Source: Pseudomonas tohonis
GTDB taxonomy: Bacteria > Pseudomonadota > Gammaproteobacteria > Pseudomonadales > Pseudomonadaceae
Length of the DNA: 64,000 bases
Direction: 5' to 3'
Assembly (NCBI RefSeq): GCF_012767755.2
Contig: NZ_AP023189.1
Location: 5,520,001 to 5,584,000, forward strand
The notes beneath the pieces were generated by a model, which saw nothing but the letters and a program-made list of their open reading frames with translations, made no database searches and was not told the origin of the DNA. The position numbers were made by a program, and so were the translations under genes. Shown here in pieces: positions 35,247 through 44,726 of the stretch. Position 1 is the stretch's first letter, and the number at the start of each line of letters is the position of its first letter.

Positions 35247-38200
35247 TGCTGCCTCCGGATACGTCCAGCCAGCGATGGAGCAGGTCGATCAGTTCCTGGC
35301 GGCTCACGGGCTTGGCCAGGTAGTCGTCGGCACCTGCGGTAATGCATTTCTCCCGGTCACCCTTCATCGCATGGGCCGTGAGCGCGATGATCGGGATGTT
35401 GCAGCCGTGCTCGTCCTTGAGCAGGCGGGTTGCGGTGTATCCGTCCATGTTGGGCATCGCCATATCCATCAGAATCAGGTCGAAGGGTTCACGCTGGTAA
35501 CACTCGATGGCCTCCAGGCCATCCCGCGCGGCGCTGACTTCGAGGCCGACCTCGTCCAGCAGCGCACTGAGCGCATAGATATTGCGTACGTCGTCATCCA
35601 CCAGCAGCACCCGCAGGCCATGCAGCGAAGTACGCCCCGCGCTGCCCGGCGCCTCGCCCGCCAGGGCACGCACGCTGCCGAGGAATCCCTGGACCGCCGA
35701 ACCGAGCTCCCGGAGGTCATCACCCGACTTGCGCACCACCACCGCCGAATAGCGGCGCAGGCGCTGCAGGCTCTGCAAGGTGACGTCCACCCCAGTGTTG
35801 ATCACCACTCGCGAGTCAGCCAGCGGACGCTGTCGATCGAGGCTGTCGAGCAGGTCGAAACCGTCCTGGTCGGGCAGGTCCAGGTCCACCACCAACGCGG
35901 AGAAATTCCCGTCCGCGTAGGCCTGGCGCGCCCCCTCGGCGCTGCTGGTGGCGGTCACGGAGAAGCCCAGCTCTTCCAGGTGGTCGCGGTAGTGATCACG
36001 TTCGATGGCGACGTCCTCCACCAGCAGCAGGCGATGTGGCTCCGGCGGCGCGCTGGCCTCCAGGTCATCGAAGACCCGCTCCAGGTCCTCGCGTCCGATG
36101 GGTTTGACCAGGTAATGGGTGGAATCGTCCAACCAATCGGTCGGCTGCGGCACGCAGGAGATGATGTGCACCGGCGTGGTGCGGTGCAGAGGCTGGCTGC
36201 GCAGGCGGCGGAAGATCTGCCAGCCGCTGACGTCGGGCAGGAGGATGTCGAGGATCACCGCCGCGAAGCGCTCCTGTTGCAGCAGGGCGACGGCCTGCCG
36301 ACCGCTGCCGCAGAGCACCGTGGCGTAGCCGTGGCCCTGCGCGGCCTCGGCGATGACGCTGGCGAAGCCGCCGTCGTCCTCGACGATGAGCACCGCCGGC
36401 CCCTCGCCGGCGCGCACCGGCCCGTGCTCGCCGGGGGCGTCCTTCTCCTCCTCGATGGCGACCGCCACCGGCAGCTCGACGATGAAGCTCGAGCCCTGCC
36501 CCGGCTGGCTGACGATGCGGATCTCGCCGTCGAGCGCGAGCACCAGCTGGCGGGTGATGGCCAGGCCCAGCCCGGTGCCGCCGAAGCGCCGGCTGGTGGA
36601 ACCGTCGATCTGCTGGAAGGCCTGGAAGATGCGCTCGTGCTGTTCGGGCGGGATGCCGATGCCGGTGTCGCGCACCGTGAAGCGGATGATCTCGCGGCCA
36701 TCGCCGTCGGTCCTGTCGACCAGGCCGATGCTGAGCTCGACCTCGCCCTGCTCGGTGAACTTGAGGGCGTTGGACAGCAGGTTGCGCAGGATCTGGTGCA
36801 GGCGCACCCGGTCGCTGTGGATGACCCGCGGCACGCCCGCCTCCACCTGGGTGATCAGGCGCAGGGCCTTGATCTCGGCCATCGGCCGCAGGCTGGCGTC
36901 CAGCTCCACCAGCATGTCCTGGACGTTGAGCGGCTCCAGCTTGAGCTGCATCCGCCCGGCCTCGACCTTGGCCAGGTCGAGCACGTCGTTGATCAGTTGC
37001 AGCAGGTCGCTGCCGGCGCGGTGGACGATATCGGCGTGGCGGGACTGTTTTTCGGTGAGGTTGCCGGCGCTGTTCTGGCGCAACTGGTCGCTGAGGATGA
37101 GGATGCTGTTGAGCGGCGTGCGCAGCTCGTGGGACATGTTGGCGAGGAATTCGGACTTGTAGCGATTGGCCAGGATCAGTTGCTCGGCCTGGTCACGCAG
37201 GCGCTGCTCGGCGGCCTTGCGCTCGCTGATGTCGATGACCACCGCCTGCACCCAGGTCTCGCGGCCGCTGCGGATCGGCGACAGGCCGACCTCGAGGGGG
37301 ATCATGTGGCCATCGCGGTGCTGGCCGAACAGCTCGCGGTTGTTGCCCATGCGGCGCGGCTCGGGGTTGCGCTGGAAACCCTCGCGCAGCCCTACGTGGG
37401 CCTCGCGCAGGGCCTCGGGCAGCAGGCGTTCGACGGTGGCGCCGAGCAGCTCCTGGCGGCTGTAGCCGAACATGTGCTCGGCCTGGCGGTTGACCATGAC
37501 GATGCTGCCGCGCAGGTCCACCAGGATGATGGCGTTGGGCGCCGCCTCCACCACCAGGCGGAAGCGCTCCTCGGCGGTGCGCCGCGCCTGCAGGTCCATC
37601 AGGTTGATCAGGTAGCGCGTGCCGTCGCGCTGCTGCAGCGAGGTCAGGCTCAGGGCCACCAGCCCCTGGCTGCCATCATCGCGCTGGCTGACGAACTCGG
37701 CGGCACCATCGCCATCGCCCTCTCCCCGCAGGCGCTCATCGTCGAGCGTCTCCAGGCGCGGCAGGAAGCGGCGCACGCGCTGCCCGGACAGCAGCTCCGA
37801 CTCGCAGCCGAGCAGTTCGCCGGCACTGCGGTTGGCCATTTCGATGCGCCCCTGCACGTCGCACAGCAGGGTCGCCACCGGCAGGCGCTCGACCAGGACG
37901 CGCAAGCGCTCCTCCCGCTCGCGCAAGAGTGCCGAAGCCTGGTCGCTGGCGCTCAGCTCACGCTCGCGCAGGTAGAGATAGCCCCCCACCAGCAGGGACA
38001 GCAGCACCACGGCGGCGAGCCCAGTCCACAGGCTGTAGCTGAGCCGACCGTCGACCAGCAGCGCCTCGTATTCGGGGGTGCTGCTCAGGGTCATCATCCA
38101 GGTGCGGCCGAACAGCTGGAGCTGGCGCCGTTCCTCGAAACGCGGCGGCGGGCCGCCGTCGTCGGCCGCCGCGAGCAGGGGGACCTGGGCTTCGACGTCG

Positions 38201-38973
38201 CTGAGGCCGACGCGGTACAGGCGTCCCCGGTTGCCGAGGATGCCTTCTACCAGGTCGTGCAGGCGGAAGGCCCCGGCCACCGCGCCGATGAAGGCCTCGC
38301 GCCGCTCCTCCACCGTGGTGACCGGCGCGTCGGGGCGGTACACGGGCATGTACAGCAGAACGCCGCTCTGCTGGTCCTGTTCGGTTTCCTGCTTCAGCCG
38401 CACGGGGCCGCTGAGGCGCGCATCGCCACTCTCCCGGGCCGACTGGATGGCCTGGGCACGCACCGGCTCGCTGAGCATGTCGAAGCCCAGGGTGCGGCGG
38501 TTGCGCCAGTCCAGCGGGCTGGTGTAGTCGACGATCAGGTACTCATCGCGCGGCCCGGGCGGGAACACGCGGAAGTCGCGGCGGCCATCGGCCTGGGTGG
38601 AGCCGACGTAGTCATTGAGCTCGTCGCCCCTGAGGAAGCGACTCCAGGCCAGGGCCTGGATGCCGGGGTAGCGGTCCTGGAGGTGCAGCTGGTCGGCCGC
38701 CTTGGCCCACTCGTCCGGTTGGACGTCGGAGCTGCCCACCAGCAGGCCGGACATCCCCCGCAGCACCATTTCGTAGGCACTCATGCGGGTCGCGAGGCGC
38801 TCGGCGATCTCTTCGCTTTCCAGGCTGAAACGCCGCTGGTACTCCGCCTGGTGGCTGCTTTCCAGGGACAGCCATTGCCACAGCACCAGGCCCCCGAGCC
38901 CCACCAGCAACGCCAGGGCCACAGCCAGGGGCAGCCAGGGTTTCCTCGCGGAGGTGCCGGTTCGCTCGTCCAT
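35227..38973 (-). CDS. CHASE-domain hybrid sensor histidine kinase with three receiver domains
   Basis: The protein has 1248 residues from ATG 38973 (AGGAG five bases upstream). The order is TM helix (about 13-32), periplasmic CHASE domain (about 50-290, with YPGIQALAWSRF and RTLGFDMLSEPVR), TM helix (about 315-335), two PAS domains (about 360-585), HisKA with His615 (NMSHELRTPLNSI), HATPase (DTGIGIPPEQ, GGTGLGLAI) and three receiver domains with aspartates near 909, 1030 and 1170. No HPt domain is visible, so a separate phosphotransfer protein or direct transfer to the partner is needed. CHASE ligands in bacteria are mostly unknown. Confidence 0.94.
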   Translation of the reverse strand: MDERTGTSARKPWLPLAVALALLVGLGGLVLWQWLSLESSHQAEYQRRFSLESEEIAERLATRMSAYEMVLRGMSGLLVGSSDVQPDEWAKAADQLHLQDRYPGIQALAWSRFLRGDELNDYVGSTQADGRRDFRVFPPGPRDEYLIVDYTSPLDWRNRRTLGFDMLSEPVRAQAIQSARESGDARLSGPVRLKQETEQDQQSGVLLYMPVYRPDAPVTTVEERREAFIGAVAGAFRLHDLVEGILGNRGRLYRVGLSDVEAQVPLLAAADDGGPPPRFEERRQLQLFGRTWMMTLSSTPEYEALLVDGRLSYSLWTGLAAVVLLSLLVGGYLYLRERELSASDQASALLREREERLRVLVERLPVATLLCDVQGRIEMANRSAGELLGCESELLSGQRVRRFLPRLETLDDERLRGEGDGDGAAEFVSQRDDGSQGLVALSLTSLQQRDGTRYLINLMDLQARRTAEERFRLVVEAAPNAIILVDLRGSIVMVNRQAEHMFGYSRQELLGATVERLLPEALREAHVGLREGFQRNPEPRRMGNNRELFGQHRDGHMIPLEVGLSPIRSGRETWVQAVVIDISERKAAEQRLRDQAEQLILANRYKSEFLANMSHELRTPLNSILILSDQLRQNSAGNLTEKQSRHADIVHRAGSDLLQLINDVLDLAKVEAGRMQLKLEPLNVQDMLVELDASLRPMAEIKALRLITQVEAGVPRVIHSDRVRLHQILRNLLSNALKFTEQGEVELSIGLVDRTDGDGREIIRFTVRDTGIGIPPEQHERIFQAFQQIDGSTSRRFGGTGLGLAITRQLVLALDGEIRIVSQPGQGSSFIVELPVAVAIEEEKDAPGEHGPVRAGEGPAVLIVEDDGGFASVIAEAAQGHGYATVLCGSGRQAVALLQQERFAAVILDILLPDVSGWQIFRRLRSQPLHRTTPVHIISCVPQPTDWLDDSTHYLVKPIGREDLERVFDDLEASAPPEPHRLLLVEDVAIERDHYRDHLEELGFSVTATSSAEGARQAYADGNFSALVVDLDLPDQDGFDLLDSLDRQRPLADSRVVINTGVDVTLQSLQRLRRYSAVVVRKSGDDLRELGSAVQGFLGSVRALAGEAPGSAGRTSLHGLRVLLVDDDVRNIYALSALLDEVGLEVSAARDGLEAIECYQREPFDLILMDMAMPNMDGYTATRLLKDEHGCNIPIIALTAHAMKGDREKCITAGADDYLAKPVSRQELIDLLHRWLDVSGGSNDAATA

Positions 38974-39123
38974 GCATGCTCCTGTCCGTTCCTTCTCCGG
39001 AGGCGTGCTTTTCCTGAGCCTCCAACCGGCCAAACGGGGCGCGTGAGGCGCCCTGTTTCGGCAGTCTAGTCAGGAATCTGCAGCATGGCCTTGCGCCAGC
39101 AGGGAGACGACGGACGGCATCAA

Positions 39124-39149
39124 ACGACAAGGCCCCCGAATGGGGGCCC
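39124..39149 (-). terminator. Terminator of the OmpA-family lipoprotein gene
   Basis: The stem GGCCCCC/GGGGGCC with GAAT in the loop, followed on the minus strand by TTGT, lies about 20 bases past the stop codon. Confidence 0.75.
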
Positions 39150-39167
39150 TGCACGCGAGCGGTGGGA

Positions 39168-39872
39168 TCAGTAGCCCTGTTGCTGGGGCACCTGGGCGTT
39201 GGGCAGCGGGGTCAGCTTGATCTCCACGCGACGGTTCTGCGAACGGCCGGCCTCGGTGGCGTTGCTCGCCACCGGCTGGTCCGGGCCCATGCCGCGCGAG
39301 CTCAGGCGGGCACCGTTGACGCCCTGGGCCATCAGGTAGTTGGCCACGCTCTGCGCGCGCAACTGCGAGAGGTTGACGTTGTACTGGTGGCTGCCGGTGC
39401 TGTCGGTGTGGCCGACGATCTCGATGCTGTTCTGGTCGTACTGCTTGAACGAGTTGGCCAGGTTGTTCAGCGGCGTATAGAAGTTGCTGGCGATGTCTGC
39501 CGAGTTGGTGGCGAAGGTGATGTTGCCGGGCATCACCAGATTGATGTTGTCGCCCTGGCGCTGCACCTGCACGCCGGTGCCTTCCATGCTGCGACGCAGC
39601 TCCGCCTCCTGCCGATCCACGTAGTAGCCATAGCCCGCGCCAGCGGCGCCGGCCACAGCGGCGCCGATCAGCGCCCCCTTGCCACGCTTGTCGTGGTTGA
39701 TGGCAGCACCGGCGACGGCGCCGGCCAACGCGCCCAGGCCGCCGTAGGTGGCGGTCTTGCTCATGCCCTGGCGGGGCGCCTGGCCCTGGTTCTCGTAGGG
39801 GTTCTGCGAAGCACAGCCCGACAGCAGGGCGACGGCGGTAGCGGCGATGATCAGGCGACGCGTGGTGAACAT
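39168..39872 (-). CDS. OmpA family outer-membrane lipoprotein
   Basis: The 234-residue precursor has lipobox LLSGC (cysteine at about 20). A glycine-zipper segment (GGLGALAGAVAGAAINHDKRGKGALIGAAVAGAAGAGYGYYVD) is followed by an OmpA-like peptidoglycan-binding domain (NSIEIVGHTDSTGSHQYNVNLSQLRAQSV, NRRVEIKL). It anchors the outer membrane to the murein. It is monocistronic, between the kinase operon and a hydrolase gene. Confidence 0.93.
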   Translation of the reverse strand: MFTTRRLIIAATAVALLSGCASQNPYENQGQAPRQGMSKTATYGGLGALAGAVAGAAINHDKRGKGALIGAAVAGAAGAGYGYYVDRQEAELRRSMEGTGVQVQRQGDNINLVMPGNITFATNSADIASNFYTPLNNLANSFKQYDQNSIEIVGHTDSTGSHQYNVNLSQLRAQSVANYLMAQGVNGARLSSRGMGPDQPVASNATEAGRSQNRRVEIKLTPLPNAQVPQQQGY

Positions 39873-39954
39873 GGACTTTCTACTCCTGAATTCTCGTCAG
39901 TCCCGATGGACTGACGACGATTAGAGCATGGCCCATGCTGGAAATTCCGTGGCC

Positions 39955-40599
39955 TCAGGCACGGATGAACGGGTTTTCGCGCATCTCGTCGCCCAGCCGG
40001 GTGTCCGGGCCGTGGCCGGTGACCACGGTGGCTTCCTCATCGAGGCTGTAGAGGCGCTGGCGGATGGAGCGCTCGATGGTGGCGTAGTCACCGCCCCACA
40101 GGTCGGTGCGGCCGATGCCACGGCGGAACAACGTGTCACCGGCGATCAGCAGGCGCGCCTCGGGGAACCAGAAGCTCATGGAACCCGGCGTGTGCCCGGG
40201 GGTGTGCAGGGCCACGCCGCAGCCGCAGGCCAGTTCCTCGTCGTCGGCCAGCCACTGGTCGGGCGCCGGCACCGGCTTGTAGGGCACGCCGAACATGCGG
40301 CACTGCATCTCCAGGTTGTCCCAGAGGAACTGGTCGTCCTTGTGCAGGTGCAGGGTGGCGCCGGTGGCTTTCTTCAGCTCGCCGGAGGCCAGGAAGTGAT
40401 CCAGGTGCGCGTGGGTGTGGATGATGCTGACCAGCTTCAGGCCGTGGGCCTCCAGCCGCGCGATGATCTGCTCGTGATTGCCGCCCGGGTCGACCACGAT
40501 GGCCTTCTTGCTGATGGGGTCGCCGATCAGCGTGCAGTTGCACTGCAACGGGCCGACGGGGAAGGTCTCGCGGATCAGGGTGGGTTGCGCTGTGGTCAT
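39955..40599 (-). CDS. Metallo-beta-lactamase fold hydrolase (glyoxalase II-like)
   Basis: The protein has 214 residues with the metal motif HTHAHLDH, then TPGHTPGS, GDTLF and VTGHGPDT. It is the YcbL-like short relative of glyoxalase II, a cytosolic thioester hydrolase of uncertain substrate. It starts at ATG 40599 with GGAGG upstream. The downstream gene is an OmpA lipoprotein with no functional tie. Confidence 0.9.
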   Translation of the reverse strand: MTTAQPTLIRETFPVGPLQCNCTLIGDPISKKAIVVDPGGNHEQIIARLEAHGLKLVSIIHTHAHLDHFLASGELKKATGATLHLHKDDQFLWDNLEMQCRMFGVPYKPVPAPDQWLADDEELACGCGVALHTPGHTPGSMSFWFPEARLLIAGDTLFRRGIGRTDLWGGDYATIERSIRQRLYSLDEEATVVTGHGPDTRLGDEMRENPFIRA

Positions 40600-40647
40600 T
40601 GCCGGTCCTCCAGGCCAGGTCGCCGGCCTCTGTGCGGGCCGGTCGGA

Positions 40648-41667
40648 TCAGGGGTCAGCACGATAATCGCTGGGCAGCTTGCCCGTCCATTTCTTGAAGG
40701 CGCGGCGGAAGTTGGAGGGGTCGCTGAAGCCCAGCAGGCTGGCGATCTCGAACAGCGGCAGGTGGGTGGTGGTGAGATATTGCAGGGCCAGGCCCTTGCG
40801 CACCTCGTCCTGCACCTGCTGGTAGCTGGTGCCCATGGACGCCAGGTGGCGGCGCAGGCTGCGCCCGCTCGTGTGCAGCGAGCGCGCGGCGCTGTCGAGG
40901 TCGGGGAAGTCGCCGGGGCGGGCCAGCAGCAGGCGGCGTACCCGGGTCAGCAGGGCGTCCTGCACGTCGAGGGTGGCCAGCAGCGCCTCGCATTGCTGCT
41001 CGCACATCTGCACCGTCGCCGGGTTGGCCAGGGCCATGGGGCGGTCGAGGTAGTGCTTGGGCAGGGTCATCCAGTGGTAGGGCTGCTCGAACTCGACCGG
41101 GGCGCCGAACACCTCGACATAGCGCGCGGCGTAGGCCGGCGCCGGGTGCGCGAAGCCCACGCGCAGGCCGTGCAGCTCCTCACCCAGGAGAAAGCGGGCG
41201 ATGGTGCAGAAACTGGTCATCAGCCCCTCCCCGGCGAAACGCCCGAGGGGCCCCATGGGGAAGGATTCGACGGCACGCATCTGCAGGTCATCGCCCTGCT
41301 CCACCAGCTCCAGTTCGTAGGCGAGGCCCAGCACCCGGTAGTACTTCATGGCGAACTGCAGGGCACGCCCCAGGTTGGCGCTGGAGAGCACCGCGTAGCC
41401 GAGGATGCCGTGTGTGGAGACGTTCAGCCGCTGGCCGAGCACCAGCCCCAGTGCCGGCTCGTTGCACAGCACCAGGGCGGCGCTGGCCAGGAGGTTGAAG
41501 TCGATGAAGGACAGGCGGCCATTGGGGCTCTGGAGGATTTCCGGTCGCACCCGGGCCTGGGCGAGCAGGGTTTCGCGGGCTACGCCCAGCTCTTCGGCGA
41601 GGGCCAGCAGCGCCTCGGCATAGGCGACGGGCACCAGTTCGGCAGAGAAGGTCAGCGGTTGCTTCAT
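40648..41667 (-). CDS. oruR: AraC family regulator, OruR-like
   Basis: The protein has 339 residues from ATG 41667. It has an N-terminal Arabinose_bd-type domain (LVPVAYAEALLALAEELGV, GILGYAVLSSANLGRALQFAMKYYRVLG) and C-terminal HTH (SLRRHLASMGTSYQQVQDEVRKGLALQYLTTT, EIASLLGFSDPSNFRRAFKKWTGKLPSDYR). P. aeruginosa OruR, a regulator of ornithine use, has this architecture and, from memory, the same neighbours. The name is given on that basis. It is divergent from the metal-dependent hydrolase gene, which it may control. Confidence 0.8.
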   Translation of the reverse strand: MKQPLTFSAELVPVAYAEALLALAEELGVARETLLAQARVRPEILQSPNGRLSFIDFNLLASAALVLCNEPALGLVLGQRLNVSTHGILGYAVLSSANLGRALQFAMKYYRVLGLAYELELVEQGDDLQMRAVESFPMGPLGRFAGEGLMTSFCTIARFLLGEELHGLRVGFAHPAPAYAARYVEVFGAPVEFEQPYHWMTLPKHYLDRPMALANPATVQMCEQQCEALLATLDVQDALLTRVRRLLLARPGDFPDLDSAARSLHTSGRSLRRHLASMGTSYQQVQDEVRKGLALQYLTTTHLPLFEIASLLGFSDPSNFRRAFKKWTGKLPSDYRADP

Positions 41668-41790
41668 GAGTATTCTTGTTGTCGGCCGTGGCCAGATATG
41701 ACCCGATGATTGGCAGAAGATAACCTTGTCCGACAAAACCCGGCAAGCCAAAGTTGGAGCGTGGTTTCTGCATAGACTCAGGGAGTCCCC

Positions 41791-42624
41791 ATGACCAGCA
41801 CGACCCCAGAAGGATTGGTAATCCGACCGCGACACATGGATTTCGACCTACCCAATCCGCTGCCGCGCCACTGGCACAGTGGCAATGCCTTCAAGACCCA
41901 CCTGTTCGACGCCATGTCGGTGCTCTTCCCCGATGGCGAACGCTTCTTCATCGACTCGGTGCGCAACTTCCGCGAGGAGATCACCGACCCGGTGCTCAAG
42001 GAGCAGATCCGCGGCTTCATCGGCCAGGAAGGCCACCACAGCCGCGAGCACCTGGAATACAGCAACCGCCTGCGCGACCTCGGCTACGACATCGGCCGCA
42101 TCGAGCGCCGCGCCCAGGCGCGCATCCGCTACACCCAGAAGAAGTTCTCCAAGCGCCGCCAGCTGGCCGCCACCGCGGCCCTGGAGCACATCACCGCGAT
42201 CATGGCCGACGGCCTGCTGAAGAACCCCGAGCACATCGCCGGCGCCCACCCGACCCTGGCCCGCCTGTGGCGCTGGCACGCGCTGGAGGAAACCGAGCAC
42301 AAGGCGGTGGCCTTCGACGTCTACAACCAGGTCTGCGGCAGCCGCAAACTGCTGCGCCGGGCGATGATCATGGGCACCTTCTTCTTCATGCTCGACACCC
42401 ACCGGGGCCTCATCCACATGCTCAAGCGCGACGGCCTGCTGTGGAACTGGCGCGTCTGGCGCGACGGCCTGAGCTGGATGTGGGGCAAGAACGGCATGTT
42501 CCGCCAGTTGATCCCGGCGTACATGGACTTCTTCAAGAAAGGCTTCCACCCCTGGCAGCACGACAACCTCGAACTGCTGCACAAGACCCGCGAGGAATTC
42601 GACGGCGTGCCTGCGGCGGCGTGA
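41791..42624 (+). CDS. Metal-dependent hydrolase family protein (PF10118)
   Basis: The protein has 277 residues with ferritin-like Glu/His motifs: QEGHHSREHLEYSNRL and HALEETEHKAVAFDVYNQV, spaced like a diiron site. The family is called a predicted metal-dependent hydrolase, but oxygenase-like chemistry is as likely given the motif. GGAG precedes the ATG. It is divergent from oruR, with a 123-base gap. Confidence 0.88.
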   Translation: MTSTTPEGLVIRPRHMDFDLPNPLPRHWHSGNAFKTHLFDAMSVLFPDGERFFIDSVRNFREEITDPVLKEQIRGFIGQEGHHSREHLEYSNRLRDLGYDIGRIERRAQARIRYTQKKFSKRRQLAATAALEHITAIMADGLLKNPEHIAGAHPTLARLWRWHALEETEHKAVAFDVYNQVCGSRKLLRRAMIMGTFFFMLDTHRGLIHMLKRDGLLWNWRVWRDGLSWMWGKNGMFRQLIPAYMDFFKKGFHPWQHDNLELLHKTREEFDGVPAAA

Positions 42625-42642
42625 TTCCTCGGTGTTAACGCT

Positions 42643-42663
42643 ACGGCCCTTCGGGGCCGTTTT
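42643..42663 (+). terminator. Terminator of the PF10118 gene
   Basis: The stem ACGGCCC/GGGCCGT with a TTCG tetraloop and following Ts lies 18 bases after the stop codon. Confidence 0.88.
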
Positions 42664-42677
42664 CGTTTTGGAGGTGG

Positions 42678-42950
42678 AAGGGCTTCGCGAGCAGAGCTCG
42701 CTCCTACGGGTAGGCCGTGCCTACAAAAAGCTCGAAGCCCCGTCGTAGGGTGTGCTGCGCGCACCGGGAAGGTGGAGCGCACATTCATCCAGAACCAGGC
42801 GAAGACGTTGGAGCAGAGAGAGCGGTGGCTGAAGCCCACCCTACGCCCACCCCGCCCACCCCACACCATCCTGTGATTCTGCGCCCACGGAAAAACGCTG
42901 CTCACCGGGAAGTTATCCACAGCCGGGAGCAGCACTCGGTCGAGCATCGC
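42678..42950. repeat. Repeat-rich intergenic region
   Basis: The 335-base gap between 42625 and 42959 has no gene. It holds the 33-base unit 42678-42710 (GGCTTCGCGAGC followed by AGAGCTCGCTCCTACGGG), nearly identical to 57241-57273, and GGTGGCTGAAGCCCACC at about 42824, matching a unit at 26564. Both are followed by CTACG. Confidence 0.65.
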
Positions 42951-42959
42951 TAGCGGGCG

Positions 42960-43901
42960 TCAGCCCTGCAGGAAGCGCAGCGCATCCGCAGCCGTCTGCT
43001 CGGGGATCTCCTCCATGGGGATGTGCCCGACGCCGGGGTAGGTACGCACCTGGATGCCCGGCAGGTCGCGCTGCCATAGCGGTACATGCTTGGGCGAGAT
43101 CCAGCGGTCGCGCTCGCCCCACATCAGCAGGGTCGGCGCCTTGATCGCGGCGACGCGCTGGCCGGTGCCTTCCAGTTCGTCCTTGTTCACCTTCAGCAGC
43201 ACGCGGAAGATTTCCATCATCGCGCGGCGATTGCCCGGGCGGCGGCTCAGGTCGTAGTAGCGATCGACGACGCCGGGCTTGATCCGCCCGGGCTCGCCAT
43301 AGACTTCCTTGATGCCCTGGGCGATCAGCGCGCGCGGCATCCACATCGGCATGGCCACGGTGGAACCGGGCAGCGCGGCGGAGGCGATCATCCAGGGCAC
43401 CTTGCGCATCTGGTAGCCGGCCGGGTCGATCAGCACCAGTTTTTCCACCCGCGAAGGCTGTGCCAGGGCGAAGTTCCAGGCGATGTAGCCGCCCAGGGAG
43501 TTGCCGGCGATGGAGGCCTTGTCGATACGCAGGTGGTCCAGCAGCAGGCCGAAGATGCGGATCATCCGCTCGCCGGAATAATCGCCATTGCGCTTGGGAC
43601 CGGTGAGGCCGAAGCCGGGCACGTCGAAGCGGATGATGCGGTAGTACGGGGCGAAGGCCTGCACCCAGCCGTCCCAGGTGTGCAGGGACGCGACCACGCC
43701 ATGGATCATCACCAGCACCGGCTTGTCGCGGCTGCCTTCGTCACGGTAGTGGACGTTGAAGCCGTCCAGCTCGATGAAGCGCGAGCCGCTGTCGGGGCTG
43801 GCGTAGCGCGCCTTCAGGCGATCCAGGGGCAGGGAGCCGAAGCCCAGGCGGGAGAACCCGACCGCGAGCGGTGGCGACATCGGCAGGCTGGTAGCGGACA
43901 T
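42960..43901 (-). CDS. Alpha/beta hydrolase
   Basis: The protein has 313 residues. HGVVASLHTW, the nucleophile elbow SIAGNSLGGYIAWN (serine) and late GVGHIPMEEIPEQTA histidine give a standard Ser-Asp-His triad with Asp near WGERDRW. GAGGTG lies upstream of ATG 43901. The substrate is unknown. The following gene on the same strand, read from higher coordinates, is a TetR regulator that may control it. Confidence 0.88.
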   Translation of the reverse strand: MSATSLPMSPPLAVGFSRLGFGSLPLDRLKARYASPDSGSRFIELDGFNVHYRDEGSRDKPVLVMIHGVVASLHTWDGWVQAFAPYYRIIRFDVPGFGLTGPKRNGDYSGERMIRIFGLLLDHLRIDKASIAGNSLGGYIAWNFALAQPSRVEKLVLIDPAGYQMRKVPWMIASAALPGSTVAMPMWMPRALIAQGIKEVYGEPGRIKPGVVDRYYDLSRRPGNRRAMMEIFRVLLKVNKDELEGTGQRVAAIKAPTLLMWGERDRWISPKHVPLWQRDLPGIQVRTYPGVGHIPMEEIPEQTAADALRFLQG

Positions 43902-43971
43902 GCGGGCACCTCGTGATTGTTATTGTCGAGGGCCTTATCAGATCACGGGGTCGCGCGCCCCGCGCCCCAAC

Positions 43972-44640
43972 CTAGGTAGAGCGTGGATGCAGGGCGGCGA
44001 TCAGGAGGTCGCCCAGCACCGTGCGGGCGTGTTCGATGCGCTGGCGGCTGGCGGCACCGCCGAGCAGGTCCATGGAAGCGGCCTCCAGGGCCCAGATCAG
44101 CGCGCGGAAGGTCAGCGGGTCCACCACCTGGCCGGTGGCCTGGAGGCGTTCGGCGAGCAGCGCGGCCATTTCCAGGTGAGCGCGCTGGCGGTGGGCGGCC
44201 AGGGGCGAGTCGGTGCGCATGGCCTCTTCCTGCATGAGGCGGATGATCGGCCCCACGGCCAGGTGGTAGTCGAAGAAGCAGCGCACCATGTCGCGCAGCC
44301 AGGCCTCGTCGCTGCCGGCGGCGGCGCGCATGCCGCGGAAGCGGTTGAGCAGCAGCACCACGGCGGTCTGGTAGATGCTTTCCAGCACATCCATCTTGCT
44401 GGAGAAATGCTTGTAGAAGGTACGCCGCGATACCTGCGCGGCTTCCAGCAGGTCGTTCACCGTGGTCTCGCCGATGCCCTTGCGGGCGAACACCGGGATG
44501 GCCGCCAACTGGATATTGGTGCGCAGCAGGTGCCCCACCAGCGGGCCTTCCGCCTCGGCCTGCTGGCGCGCCACGGCGCCATAGCCGCCGAGGTCCTCGA
44601 ACACCGCGAAGATCGCCCCGCGCTCGCTCTCTTCCACCAT
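43972..44640 (-). CDS. TetR family transcriptional regulator
   Basis: The protein has 222 residues from ATG 44640. The HTH is displaced from the N-terminus, at about residues 38-85 (LAAIPVFARKGIGETTVNDLLEAAQVSRRTFYKHFSSKMDVL), after a roughly 35-residue arm. It is upstream of the alpha/beta hydrolase gene on the same strand, with a 70-base gap, so it is its likely regulator. Confidence 0.87.
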   Translation of the reverse strand: MVEESERGAIFAVFEDLGGYGAVARQQAEAEGPLVGHLLRTNIQLAAIPVFARKGIGETTVNDLLEAAQVSRRTFYKHFSSKMDVLESIYQTAVVLLLNRFRGMRAAAGSDEAWLRDMVRCFFDYHLAVGPIIRLMQEEAMRTDSPLAAHRQRAHLEMAALLAERLQATGQVVDPLTFRALIWALEAASMDLLGGAASRQRIEHARTVLGDLLIAALHPRST

Positions 44641-44726
44641 CCGTCCCCCAACCAAGGCGCGGGTGACGGCACGCCACGGCCCCGTTACTCTTGGCGCGCC
44701 CCTTCCCGCTGGAATCTTCCGTGCCG

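Noticed and set aside
34996..39069. Plus-strand open frame of 1357 codons opposite the hybrid kinase
   Set aside because: It is a mirror frame of a GC-rich gene; the minus strand carries full kinase and receiver motifs with a strong ribosome site.
42665..42959. Small ORFs in the repeat-rich gap
   Set aside because: The frames cross hairpin repeats, lack ribosome sites and show no protein-like composition.
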